Positions 16,071 through 24,224 of a DNA stretch of 36,392 nt are shown piece by piece; within the stretch, counting starts at the first letter, position 1, and every line of letters starts with the position of its first letter. Below the pieces are notes generated by a model that worked only from the letters and a program-made list of their open reading frames with translations, ran no database searches and had not been told where the DNA came from. The DNA is from Silicimonas sp. (GTDB lineage: Bacteria > Pseudomonadota > Alphaproteobacteria > Rhodobacterales > Rhodobacteraceae). The translations under genes were made by a program, and so were the position numbers. The stretch lies in assembly GCA_022824315.1 (NCBI GenBank), contig JAJEAC010000162.1:1-36392 (forward strand), given 5' to 3'.

Positions 16071-17411
16071 ATGCCGATGATCACCGAAGCCACGCCGGTC
16101 GCCCACGCTGACCCGATTCCGGAGGCCGTTGACGTCGTGGTAATCGGTGCCGGGATCGTCGGCACCTCGACCGCCTGGTTCCTCGGGCGGCAAGGCGCGA
16201 AGGTCGCGCTGATCGAGAAGGGGCGTGTGGCGGGCGAGCAGTCGAGCCGCAATTGGGGCTGGGTCCGCCAACAGGGTCGGGACCGGGACGAGCTGCCCAT
16301 CGTGATGGAGTCGAATCGAATCTGGCAAAGTCTCGCGACAGAGACCGGAGAGAAAGATCTTGCGTTCGAAAGATGCGGTCTGGCGTATCTCGCCGAGGAT
16401 GAGCGCACTCTCGCCAGGTACGCGGATTGGCATGACCTCGCCAGGGAGCACCAGCTGGACACCCGGATGCTGTCGCCGACCGAGGCACGGGAAGCGTGTC
16501 CCGGTCTGGAAGGACAATGGGTCGGCGGGATGCTGACCCCGAGCGACGGGCGGGCGGAACCCTTTGTCGCGGTGCCGGCGCTCGCGCGCGCGGCGCGGCG
16601 GATCGGCGTGTCGGTCACGGAGGACTGCGCCGTGCGCACCCTCGAGTCCAAGGCCGGAAATGTCTCCGGCGTGCACACCGAGCGCGGGCCCGTACGGGCC
16701 GACCGAGTGGTGCTGGCAGGCGGTGCCTGGTCCACCTGTTTTGCGCGCAACGCGGGAATTGACCTGCCGCAACTCACCGTGCGTTCAACGGTCGGCCGCA
16801 CCCATCCCGTGGACGACCGCGGGCTTCCCAACGTTTCCATGCCTGGATTCGCCACGAGCCGTCGTGCGGATGGCGGCCATACCGTTACAACCGGGAACTT
16901 TATCGAGCACTACGTCTGTGCCCGTTCGTTCCGGGACCTGACCAAGTTCACGAAGCTGATGTGGAAATCTGCGGGGAACCTGCGGCTCAGGCCGAAGCCT
17001 CCTGCGGGTTATCCGGGCGCATGGCGTTCCAAGGTGCACTGGTCCGCCGACGAGGTCACGCCGTTCGAACGGATGCGCGTGCTCGATCCGCCTCCGTCGA
17101 AGGAGGGCCAGCGACGCTTGGCCAAACGCCTCCGCGAGCGGACGCCCTGGCTGGACGAGGCCGGCATTGCAGAGACGTGGGCGGGAATGATCGACGTGAC
17201 TCCCGATGCCGTGCCCTACATCTGCGAGGTGCCGTCGCTCCCTGGCCTGTTCATCGGCACCGGCATGAGCGGACACGGCTTCGGGATCGGCCCAGGGGCG
17301 GGGCGGGTTCTCGCCGATCTCGTGCTTGGCCGGCCCACGGGCTTCGAACTGTCGCGTTTCCGTTTCGAACGGTTCGTCGATGGCAGCCCGATTGTCCCCG
17401 GCCCCTACTGA
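16071..17411 (+). CDS. FAD-dependent oxidoreductase of the DAO/DadA family
   Basis: 446 aa; ATG 16071 preceded by GGAGAAG. Residues 20-50 are a Rossmann dinucleotide-binding motif (VDVVVIGAGIVGTSTAWFLG...LIEKG). The C-terminus has the second FAD-binding motif (LPGLFIGTGMSGHGFGIGPG). The RNWGWVRQQGRD block near residues 62-73 is typical of DAO-fold amine oxidases. It should oxidise an amino acid or secondary amine to an imine in the cytoplasm, passing electrons to oxygen or the respiratory chain. It is flanked by diverged ~150-bp direct repeats, which suggests it was inserted between the dehydratase and the aminotransferase. The substrate is not known; the neighbours suggest an amino acid derivative. 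Confidence 0.88.
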   Translation: MPMITEATPVAHADPIPEAVDVVVIGAGIVGTSTAWFLGRQGAKVALIEKGRVAGEQSSRNWGWVRQQGRDRDELPIVMESNRIWQSLATETGEKDLAFERCGLAYLAEDERTLARYADWHDLAREHQLDTRMLSPTEAREACPGLEGQWVGGMLTPSDGRAEPFVAVPALARAARRIGVSVTEDCAVRTLESKAGNVSGVHTERGPVRADRVVLAGGAWSTCFARNAGIDLPQLTVRSTVGRTHPVDDRGLPNVSMPGFATSRRADGGHTVTTGNFIEHYVCARSFRDLTKFTKLMWKSAGNLRLRPKPPAGYPGAWRSKVHWSADEVTPFERMRVLDPPPSKEGQRRLAKRLRERTPWLDEAGIAETWAGMIDVTPDAVPYICEVPSLPGLFIGTGMSGHGFGIGPGAGRVLADLVLGRPTGFELSRFRFERFVDGSPIVPGPY

Positions 17412-17436
17412 CAACAACGCCCTGTCGTCGAACGCA

Positions 17437-17586
17437 GGCCATGTCGGTCCGTGCCTTGACCCGAACGCGCCAAGCCGAGAAATAGGATGCATCGCGCCTC
17501 CCGACGGTCCGGGTCTCGGGATCGAACCCGACCTGGACATCCTCGGCGACCCTGACCTGATTCTGGAGAGGACATTGACCACGATC
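17437..17586 (+). repeat. Long direct repeat, copy B
   Basis: 150 bp matching 15861-16011. It encodes, without a start, the enolase C-terminal sequence (GHVGPCLDPNAPSREIG and onward to DILGDPDLILE). One base is missing where copy A has its TAG stop, so the frame runs on into the aminotransferase TTG start at 17575. Confidence 0.8.
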
Positions 17587-18849
17587 GCATCGCAAGCTGA
17601 CTGGATCGCGCGTGCAAGGGCCGTGCTGCCCGCAGGCGGGTTCGGCAATTTCGATTCCGGCATCGTCATCCGCGAGGGTCGGGGCGCACGAGTCCGGGAC
17701 GAAGACGGCAACGAGTATGTCGATTACCTCATCGGCTCAGGTCCGTTGATCCTCGGCCACGGTCACCCGGAAGTGCTTGAGGCCGTGGCGGAACAGTTGC
17801 CCAAGGGCCAGACCTTCTTTGCAAGCAATGCTGTTGGCATCGAGCTTGCGGAAGAGATTTGCCGAGCCCTGCCCTGCGCCGAGCAACTCCGGTACGTCTC
17901 CACGGGCGGCGAGGCGGACATGTACGCCATGCGGCTGGCTCGCGCCTTCACGGGACGCGACAAGATCGTCAAGTTCGAAGGCGGCTATCATGGCATGAGC
18001 GCCGAGGCGCAGATGTCACTGGCGCCCGAAAGACTCGTGAACTTCCCGGGCGCCGTGCCTGACAGTGCCGGGATTCCGTCCGGAGTCGCCTCCGAGGTGC
18101 TGGTCGCACCATTCAACGACGCGGACTACATTCGTTCGCTGCTGGCGGAGTGGGGAGACCGTGTGGCCGGCATCATCGTCGAGCCGCTGCAACGCATCAT
18201 TCCGCCGGATCCCGGATTCTTGCAGGTTCTCAGGGACGAAGCCGACAAGCATCGCATCGTCCTGATCTTCGACGAAATCGTCACCGGGTTCCGGCTCTCC
18301 TATGGCGGCGCGCAGGAAACCTGCGGCGTAACGCCCGACCTCGCGACGCTTGGGAAGATCATCGGCGGCGGGTTTCCCCTGGCCGCAATCGCCGGACGGG
18401 CCGAGATCATGAAGCACTTCGACAAGAGCCTTGCCGGCCCGGAAGGCTGGCTGATGCAGGTCGGGACGCTTTCGGGCAACCCGATTGCCGCGGTCGCGGG
18501 CCTAAAGACCCTCGAGATCCTGCGGCGTCCCGGCCAGTACGAGCGTCTGGAAAACCTCGGCAAGACGGTCATGGGACTGGCCCGCGACGCGCTCGACCCG
18601 ACCGGCATTCCGTATCGGCTTGTCGGTGCGCCGTCGCTGTTCGATGTTGTCTTCACCGACCGGGATGTCCGGAACTATCGCGACGTTCAGACGGCGGACA
18701 ACGCCCGCACCGCGTCCTGGAACGAGGCGCTCCGATCCCATGGGCTGTTCAGGCCCCCTGGCAAGACCTATTGCTGTCTTGCCCTCGACGACGACGATCT
18801 GGAAGTGACGACGAAGGCCTTCGAGGCGGCGGCATCTCGGCTTGGCTGA
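17575..18849 (+). CDS. Class-III PLP-dependent aminotransferase (glutamate-1-semialdehyde aminomutase-like)
   Basis: 424 aa from TTG 17575, chosen because GGAGAGGA (17565-17572) is directly upstream and no ATG occurs before the conserved N-terminus. Class-III hallmarks are complete: GGEADMYAMRLARAFTGR (phosphate-binding region), GGYHGMS (140s), IFDEIVTGFR with Asp233 to the PLP ring nitrogen, and Lys261 in LATLGKIIGGG as the Schiff-base lysine. It resembles the HemL-like catabolic group rather than true HemL. It likely transaminates or isomerises an intermediate made by the dehydratase and oxidase upstream. The frame is open upstream into the enolase-tail repeat, so automatic annotation may extend it wrongly. 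Confidence 0.9.
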   Translation: MTTIASQADWIARARAVLPAGGFGNFDSGIVIREGRGARVRDEDGNEYVDYLIGSGPLILGHGHPEVLEAVAEQLPKGQTFFASNAVGIELAEEICRALPCAEQLRYVSTGGEADMYAMRLARAFTGRDKIVKFEGGYHGMSAEAQMSLAPERLVNFPGAVPDSAGIPSGVASEVLVAPFNDADYIRSLLAEWGDRVAGIIVEPLQRIIPPDPGFLQVLRDEADKHRIVLIFDEIVTGFRLSYGGAQETCGVTPDLATLGKIIGGGFPLAAIAGRAEIMKHFDKSLAGPEGWLMQVGTLSGNPIAAVAGLKTLEILRRPGQYERLENLGKTVMGLARDALDPTGIPYRLVGAPSLFDVVFTDRDVRNYRDVQTADNARTASWNEALRSHGLFRPPGKTYCCLALDDDDLEVTTKAFEAAASRLG

Positions 18850-18960
18850 CGGATTGTCTGGCGACGTTCCGCCAAGTCTGCGGGAGCGAACTTGCCGCTG
18901 CCGAGCACAGAGCCGACACTGACCTGCCGGGGACCGGAGGTCATTCACGGCGCGGAAGGT

Positions 18961-18977
18961 CCGGGCACGAGGCCCGG
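18961..18977. terminator. Hairpin after the aminotransferase, no T-run
   Basis: CCGGGC, loop ACGAG, GCCCGG, 112 bp downstream of the aminotransferase stop. Without a T-run it may be a weak or Rho-assisted terminator, or a structure in the leader of the sigma factor gene. Confidence 0.3.
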
Positions 18978-19065
18978 TGCCGCAACGGAGACGTGCCCAC
19001 GAACGCTGTTGCCTGGCCATTTCCAAGGATTGACCTTCCGGGTGCGTCAAACAACCGTAATGTAC

Positions 19066-19602
19066 ATGGCCACAAGCGACGAAGAGCTTGCCCTTGCGGC
19101 GGCGGACGGCGACGCCGCAGCGTTCTCCGCGCTGCTGGAGCGGCGTTATGACGGGCTGTTCGCGCTGTGCTTTCGGCTCACCGGCAGAAGGGCCGACGCC
19201 GAGGACCTGACGCAGGACATCTGCGCCGCGCTGCCGGCGAAGCTGGCCGGATTCCGGGGCGACGCGCGGTTTGCCACCTGGCTCTACCGCGTGGCGGTGA
19301 ACGCCGCTCATGACCGCCGACGCCGCGCGGCCGCACATGCGAAGGCTGCTGCTGGCTGGGGCGACCGGGAGTTGGATCGTCGTGCCGCCGACGCGGAGGC
19401 GGCCGACCAAGTGAGGTGGCTGAGGCAGGCAATGCGCGCCCTGCCGAACGATCTGCGCGACACGCTCGCACTGGTACTGGACGAGTTTACCCATGCTGAC
19501 GCCGGGCAAGTGCTGGGAGTCTCCGAAGGCACGATCAGCTGGCGGGTGTCAGAAGCAAAGAAGATCATGCGCGCCCTGCGCGAGACCGAGGATCGGACAT
19601 GA
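19066..19602 (+). CDS. ECF-type RNA polymerase sigma factor
   Basis: 178 aa from ATG 19066 (an in-frame ATG two codons upstream at 19060 is equally possible; neither has a clear Shine-Dalgarno). Region 2 is FSALLERRYDGLFALCFRLT and onward through AEDLTQDIC and TWLYRVAVNAAHD. Region 4 is LPNDLRDTLALVLDEFTHAD, then AGQVLGVSEGTISWRVSEAK (helix-turn-helix for the -35 element). There is no region 3, as expected for ECF factors. A TTGACC at 19030-19035 might be a -35 box of a promoter giving a very short leader. The stop overlaps the next start (ATGA at 19599-19602), so the VWA protein is probably its regulator. Confidence 0.92.
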   Translation: MATSDEELALAAADGDAAAFSALLERRYDGLFALCFRLTGRRADAEDLTQDICAALPAKLAGFRGDARFATWLYRVAVNAAHDRRRRAAAHAKAAAGWGDRELDRRAADAEAADQVRWLRQAMRALPNDLRDTLALVLDEFTHADAGQVLGVSEGTISWRVSEAKKIMRALRETEDRT

Positions 19603-21521
19603 ACGACGACGATCTTGACAAACTGAAGGCGGCCATGCGCGCCGCCACGCCCGCGCCGGATGACGCGAACAAGGCTGCCAATCTTGCACTGGCGCGGAAG
19701 AACTTTGACCGGATCCAAGGATCGGCGGACGCCCTGCGTCAAACCCCTGACCGCCCGAAATCGGGTTTAGCCAGGGAGCTAAGGATGATGCTGAATGTTC
19801 TGTCCAACCGCGTGGCGCTGGCCACGACCACCGCGATCGTCGCTGTCGGTGCGGTGATGCTTCTGCCCAATGGCGACGCGCTGGATCCACCGACAATTTC
19901 CGCCAGCCGCGAGGCCGTGGCACCCCAACCGGCGCTTGACTACCAAGCGACGGCTGGCGCAACCGAGGAGGCGCTGTCTTCGGCCGACCGCGTATCTGCC
20001 GAGCGGCGCCTTCGCGCATTGTCGCGGACCACAGCGTCCAGGGACCGCGAAGAATCTCATTACGCCACGGAAGAGTTCCTGGGCAAACGCCAGATCGTCG
20101 CGCCGTCGTGGCTGCCAGCAGAGGTCAACTCCGAAGAGTTTGCCAATGCCGACGACAACCCGGTCAAGGTGGCGGCGGAAGACCCGGTCTCGACCTTCTC
20201 GATCGACGTGGACACCGCGTCGTATTCGGTGGTGCGGTCGTCGCTGCTAAACGGCGACCTGCCGCCAGTCGAGGCCGTGCGCGTGGAAGAGATGATCAAC
20301 TACTTCCCCTACGCGCATCCCGCGCCAGACGGGGACGCGCCGTTCCAGCCCACGGTGTCGGTCAGTCCGACCCCGTGGAACGCAGATACGAAGCTGGTGC
20401 AGATCGCGATCCAAGGCGCACTGCCCGAGGTCGAGGACCGCCCGCCGCTGAACCTCGTGTTCCTGATCGACACGTCCGGTTCGATGGACGAGGCCAACAA
20501 GCTGCCGCTCTTGAAGCAGTCCTTCCGCCTTTTGCTTGGGCAACTGCGTTCCGAAGACGAGGTGGCCATCGTAGCCTATGCGGGCAGCGCCGGGCAGGTG
20601 CTGGACCCGACCCCGGCACGGGAACGATCGACGATCCACGCCGCGCTTGACCGGCTGGATGCGGGCGGCTCCACCGCCGGTCAGGCCGGCCTGCAACAGG
20701 CCTACGCCACCGCGCAACGCATGAACAAGGATGGCGAGGTGACCCGCGTGATCCTCGCTTCAGACGGCGACTTCAACGTAGGCCTTTCCGACCCCGAGAG
20801 GTTGAAGGCACTCATCGAGCGGCAGGCCGAGGCAGGTGCCTACCTGTCGGTTCTGGGCTTCGGGCGTGGCAATCTTGACGATGCCACGATGCAGGCGTTG
20901 GCGCAGAACGGCAACGGTACTGCGGCGTATATCGACACTCTCGGCGAGGCGCAGAAGGTGCTTGTGGACCAGCTGTCGGGCGTGCTCTTCCCGATTGCCG
21001 ATGACGTGAAGATCCAGGTGGAGTTCAACCCCTCGCAGGTATCCGAATACCGGCTGATCGGATACGAGACCCGCGCTCTGCGGCGCGAAGACTTCAACAA
21101 CGACGCGGTGGATGCCGGCGAGATCGGTGCGGGTCATTCCGTCACCGCGATCTACGAAGTCACGCCCGTGGGCTCGCCCGCACGGCTGACCGACCCGCTT
21201 CGTTACCAAGCCGACGAAGTCGCGAGCGACTTGGACGAGCTGGGCTTTCTGCGGCTGCGATACAAGACGCCTGGGGCCGCAACCAGCCGACTGATCGAAC
21301 AGCCGATCACCTCCGATCTGGCACCCTCGCCCGAGGTCGGGTTTGCCGCCGCAATTGCCGGATTCGGGCAGCTCTTGCGTGGCTCGAACCATCTGGGCGA
21401 CTGGTCTTGGGACGATGCGATTGCACTTGCGAATGCCAACCGGGGCGACGACCTCTACGGCTATCGCGCGGAGGCGGTGCAATTGATGCGGCTGGCACAA
21501 AGTCTGGATCAGCAGCGTTGA
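19599..21521 (+). CDS. Membrane-anchored VWA (YfbK-like) protein, putative anti-sigma or envelope sensor
   Basis: 640 aa. Residues 1-70 are polar and cytoplasmic. Residues 72-90 (VALATTTAIVAVGAVMLLP) form one transmembrane helix, and the rest is predicted periplasmic. Residues ~185-275 match the YfbK N-terminal domain (AEDPVSTFSIDVDTASYSVV). A VWA domain follows with MIDAS motif DTSGSM (291-296), GGSTAGQAGL and LASDGDFNVG. The C-terminus (~470-635) matches the DUF3520-type domain. The ATGA overlap with the ECF gene and the short cytoplasmic N-terminus fit a role as transmembrane anti-sigma factor with a metal-dependent adhesion domain as sensor. That role is inference; the YfbK family itself has no firm function. 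Confidence 0.88.
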   Translation: MNDDDLDKLKAAMRAATPAPDDANKAANLALARKNFDRIQGSADALRQTPDRPKSGLARELRMMLNVLSNRVALATTTAIVAVGAVMLLPNGDALDPPTISASREAVAPQPALDYQATAGATEEALSSADRVSAERRLRALSRTTASRDREESHYATEEFLGKRQIVAPSWLPAEVNSEEFANADDNPVKVAAEDPVSTFSIDVDTASYSVVRSSLLNGDLPPVEAVRVEEMINYFPYAHPAPDGDAPFQPTVSVSPTPWNADTKLVQIAIQGALPEVEDRPPLNLVFLIDTSGSMDEANKLPLLKQSFRLLLGQLRSEDEVAIVAYAGSAGQVLDPTPARERSTIHAALDRLDAGGSTAGQAGLQQAYATAQRMNKDGEVTRVILASDGDFNVGLSDPERLKALIERQAEAGAYLSVLGFGRGNLDDATMQALAQNGNGTAAYIDTLGEAQKVLVDQLSGVLFPIADDVKIQVEFNPSQVSEYRLIGYETRALRREDFNNDAVDAGEIGAGHSVTAIYEVTPVGSPARLTDPLRYQADEVASDLDELGFLRLRYKTPGAATSRLIEQPITSDLAPSPEVGFAAAIAGFGQLLRGSNHLGDWSWDDAIALANANRGDDLYGYRAEAVQLMRLAQSLDQQR

Positions 21522-21915
21522 CGGGACGGGCGCGGTCTGCGCAGGGGCCGCGCTCAACAGCAGCGCAGCGATCACGATTCGCATTTTGTCTCGTTGCGCC
21601 CATCTTCCATCTCCGCGCGGGCATCCCTCGTCATCAGGTCCGATAGATGTGCGCCAGCGCCGCCGGGGTCTCCGGCGGCAGGCATCTGGCACAGAGCCAG
21701 CCGTGCACCCAAGACGAGACGCACAGGATACCTGTCATCGCTTCGCACGCCCGTACTGAACTTCAAGGGCCTCGACCCGATCAAGCAGGTCATAAGATGC
21801 GTCAAGCAAGCCACGGAATTGCGTGAACCATCTCAAAATGCCGGACATGCGTCCAACCGACCCGGACATGCCCGGCCGACGCACCTGTGACGTACGGCTC
21901 TCGACTCTCAAGCTC
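21522..21915. other. Intergenic region between convergent genes, with a possible small minus-strand ORF
   Basis: 394 bp. A minus-strand frame from ATG 21869 to 21735 would encode 44 aa (MSGILRWFTQFRGLLDASYD within it), directly downstream of the DUF3726 gene. It looks helical but is unsupported. A further minus-strand ATG near 21585 opens a signal-peptide-like string (MRIVIAALLLSAAPAQTA) that immediately runs antisense into the VWA gene, perhaps a gene relic. Confidence 0.35.
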
Positions 21916-22548
21916 TCAATCGCCGTCAATGCCGTCGGCGCCGCCGGCACCGAATCGCCGCGAGGCTTCGGAAGCCGGCGCATGAACCCTGCAGGCAAAC
22001 TCCCCGAGCCGGTCCCATGCTTGAGAATCGGGAGATGCACGACCCGCGCCGGGACGGGCTTCCGGCATTTCCCTGCTGACCGCAACCAACAAGCCGTCGA
22101 AATCCAAACCCGGGTCACCGGGCAAGGCGAGCCCCTTCCCGTCGGTGAACGACGAGCCGCCGGGCCAGGTCACCTGCAAAATTGCGCCGATCCCTGCCGC
22201 AGCCCTGCCCACGAATGGCAGGAACAGGACCGGCGACGCCATCCGACCGAATTCAAGCCCGCATTGCTGCACCTGGCGTGCATGATCCGACAGGGCCGCG
22301 CCCGCCATCAGTGGACAGAGCACACCGCCGGGCGCAGTCCAGATCTCTCCCGGATCCGGCGACCAGTCTTCGAGATTCGAGCCGTCGGTGCGTTCCAGCA
22401 GCGACGCCAATGGCGGACAGCCATCGATGCCGCGTCCCGCCAGCCATCGCACGGCCGCAGCGGCTTCCTCCGCAATGCCCCAAGGGTATCCCGCGCCGCG
22501 CGTCGCTTTCCATGCGATGGTTTCGACCTCGTTCAGCGACCTGCTCAC
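21916..22548 (-). CDS. DUF3726 family protein
   Basis: 210 aa from GTG 22548. The start overlaps the upstream stop (GTGA) and GGAGCAGG lies just before it. The N-terminus SLNEVETIAWKATRGAGYPW, then GIAEEAAAAVRWLAGRGIDG, is the DUF3726 signature. The rest has the family's mixed alpha/beta character without catalytic motifs I can name. It is the last gene of a tightly overlapping operon with the 559-aa protein and the M19 dipeptidase homologue, an arrangement I believe recurs in roseobacters. Function unknown. Confidence 0.8.
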   Translation of the reverse strand: MSRSLNEVETIAWKATRGAGYPWGIAEEAAAAVRWLAGRGIDGCPPLASLLERTDGSNLEDWSPDPGEIWTAPGGVLCPLMAGAALSDHARQVQQCGLEFGRMASPVLFLPFVGRAAAGIGAILQVTWPGGSSFTDGKGLALPGDPGLDFDGLLVAVSREMPEARPGAGRASPDSQAWDRLGEFACRVHAPASEASRRFGAGGADGIDGD

Positions 22549-24224
22549 GCGACCTGCTCCGGATAGACCCAGTCTTCGCAATTCCCGGGATCGAGGTCCC
22601 CGGGATATGGCGCACCGGCATACATCCGGATGCGCACCCATCGATCCGACTTTGGATCGAAATGCGTGGCGCCGAAGAAACTCAGCTTGGCCCGCATCAT
22701 GTCGATCGGCAGCATCGCGGCTCCGATCGTGTTGTCATGAATCTCGGCATATGGGGCGGAACGGCACATCTGCGCACGGCGAATGACATGACGGTGCTCG
22801 GGGTGCTTCAGCAGGAAAGCAGCAATCGATTCGCTGGGCGACCAGCGTTCAAGATCGGCATAGGCGCGCGCCGCGTCACGGCCTGGGGAAAGCGGCTGCT
22901 CGAATTCCGCGATGTCTTCCTCGTGGCGCTCGCCGAGACGTGGCTCGAGTTTCTCTTCCGAGATGTACCACGCACGCGCAGTCTCCTTTGGTGCCGTCCA
23001 ATCGATTTCCAGCGCCCAACCATAGTGCTCGCGAAAGAGCACGCATGTCTCCGCCAGCGACATCGAACCGTCGATGCGGACGTCGCCGTCATCCGGATCT
23101 GCCATCCCCTCGGAAAGTTCGTCCACGAGTGTTCCGTACGGTTCGAGAATCAACGAGGCCAGGCACTCCTGTCCTTCCTCGCTCAGGGCCGCCTCGGACC
23201 ACTCAACAAGGCGATCCCACGGACAGTTTTCACCGGTCGGCCCGTCGTCAATTCGGGCCTTGATCAACTGCAGGTCCAGTTGCAGCCTGTCCACCTTTGC
23301 CCGCTGAACCGGGTCCCCGGAGCGCCAGTCGCGAACAAGAACCTCGCTGCGTTTCAGCCTGTCGAGAAACAGCGCCCGCTCCGCCCCGGTTGCCGTCGGG
23401 ACCGACCGAACGCGCCGGATCGCCTCTTCGCGTGCCGCAATCCAGTTGTTGAAGAGCCCCGCGTGATTGACGATGAAGGGCGCCATTCCCAGCCCGGTCG
23501 CGTTGCCGATGCCGAGCTTCCTCGCCGTGTCGCGATCCAGCGCTACCGCCTGTCCGCCGCCTCGGCAACGGGCCACGTGTTCGACAAGATCGAGCACGAA
23601 GGCCCGGACCAGGAAGACAAGCAGCATCTCAGCCTGGAAGGGCGTGGCGAATTCGGGCCGGTTTCGGATGTAGGAGTAGTCCACGGCACCGAACTTGCCC
23701 GAACCGTATACCGCCGTCGTTCGCATCAGGTACCCGACGGCATCCAGTTGCTCGGCGTCTGGCTGCGCTCCCGCTGCGAGCGCTGCCACCACATGCTCCC
23801 AAAGCCGCGATGATCGGTTGGCCCGCGACACGACCAGTTCGCGTTCGCTGTACCGACCGGCCTCCTGCAGGGGCACATTGGACGCAAGACGCTCGACGTC
23901 CGTCTCGTCCGGCACACCGTCAAATAGCGCGAATGTCGCGTCCCAGGCCTCCGCGATCACCCGGTCCGATCGCATCTCGTCAGGCAGGTCATGGCCGAAG
24001 GCCACCATGGAGTAGGTGCGCTCCGGGCCCTCCACCGTGTAGGTCGCGCAGCCGGTCCCCAATTCATCCAAGTCGAAGGCGGTGCGCGTGAATTTCCAGT
24101 TCTCGCGGGCGATGCGGCGCGTAAGAATCCGCATGAAGCTCAATCGGCTTTGGTGCATGGAGCCGAGGCGCGCCAGTCTCATGACTCGGGACGGATCGCG
24201 GAGCGATGCCTGTCGGCCGCTCAT
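22545..24224 (-). CDS. Conserved protein of unknown function (559 aa)
   Basis: ATG 24224 overlaps the dipeptidase stop as ATGA, and the stop overlaps the DUF3726 start, so all three are translationally coupled. Residues ~30-110 look like a structured start (ILTRRIARENWKFTRTAFDL then TYTVEGPERTYSMVAFGHDL). A strongly conserved-looking stretch follows, NVPLQEAGRYSERELVVSRA, then a motif MRTTAVYGSGKFG (~residues 165-180), and a cluster AGLFNNWIAAREEA. The C-terminal third holds CVLFREHYGWALEIDW and a final metal-like or acidic block. No signal peptide or membrane helix. I do not recognise a named domain. Operon context with an amidohydrolase-fold dipeptidase suggests a shared small-molecule pathway. 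Confidence 0.75.
   Translation of the reverse strand: MSGRQASLRDPSRVMRLARLGSMHQSRLSFMRILTRRIARENWKFTRTAFDLDELGTGCATYTVEGPERTYSMVAFGHDLPDEMRSDRVIAEAWDATFALFDGVPDETDVERLASNVPLQEAGRYSERELVVSRANRSSRLWEHVVAALAAGAQPDAEQLDAVGYLMRTTAVYGSGKFGAVDYSYIRNRPEFATPFQAEMLLVFLVRAFVLDLVEHVARCRGGGQAVALDRDTARKLGIGNATGLGMAPFIVNHAGLFNNWIAAREEAIRRVRSVPTATGAERALFLDRLKRSEVLVRDWRSGDPVQRAKVDRLQLDLQLIKARIDDGPTGENCPWDRLVEWSEAALSEEGQECLASLILEPYGTLVDELSEGMADPDDGDVRIDGSMSLAETCVLFREHYGWALEIDWTAPKETARAWYISEEKLEPRLGERHEEDIAEFEQPLSPGRDAARAYADLERWSPSESIAAFLLKHPEHRHVIRRAQMCRSAPYAEIHDNTIGAAMLPIDMMRAKLSFFGATHFDPKSDRWVRIRMYAGAPYPGDLDPGNCEDWVYPEQVA

Noticed and set aside
14538..16772. 744-codon minus-strand open frame across the enolase and oxidoreductase genes
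   Set aside because: It is antisense to well-supported enzymes on the plus strand and its translation is Arg/Pro/Gly-rich, without motifs.
22182..23813. 543-codon plus-strand open frame
   Set aside because: It lies antisense to the overlapping DUF3726/559-aa operon, which has coupled starts and a known domain.
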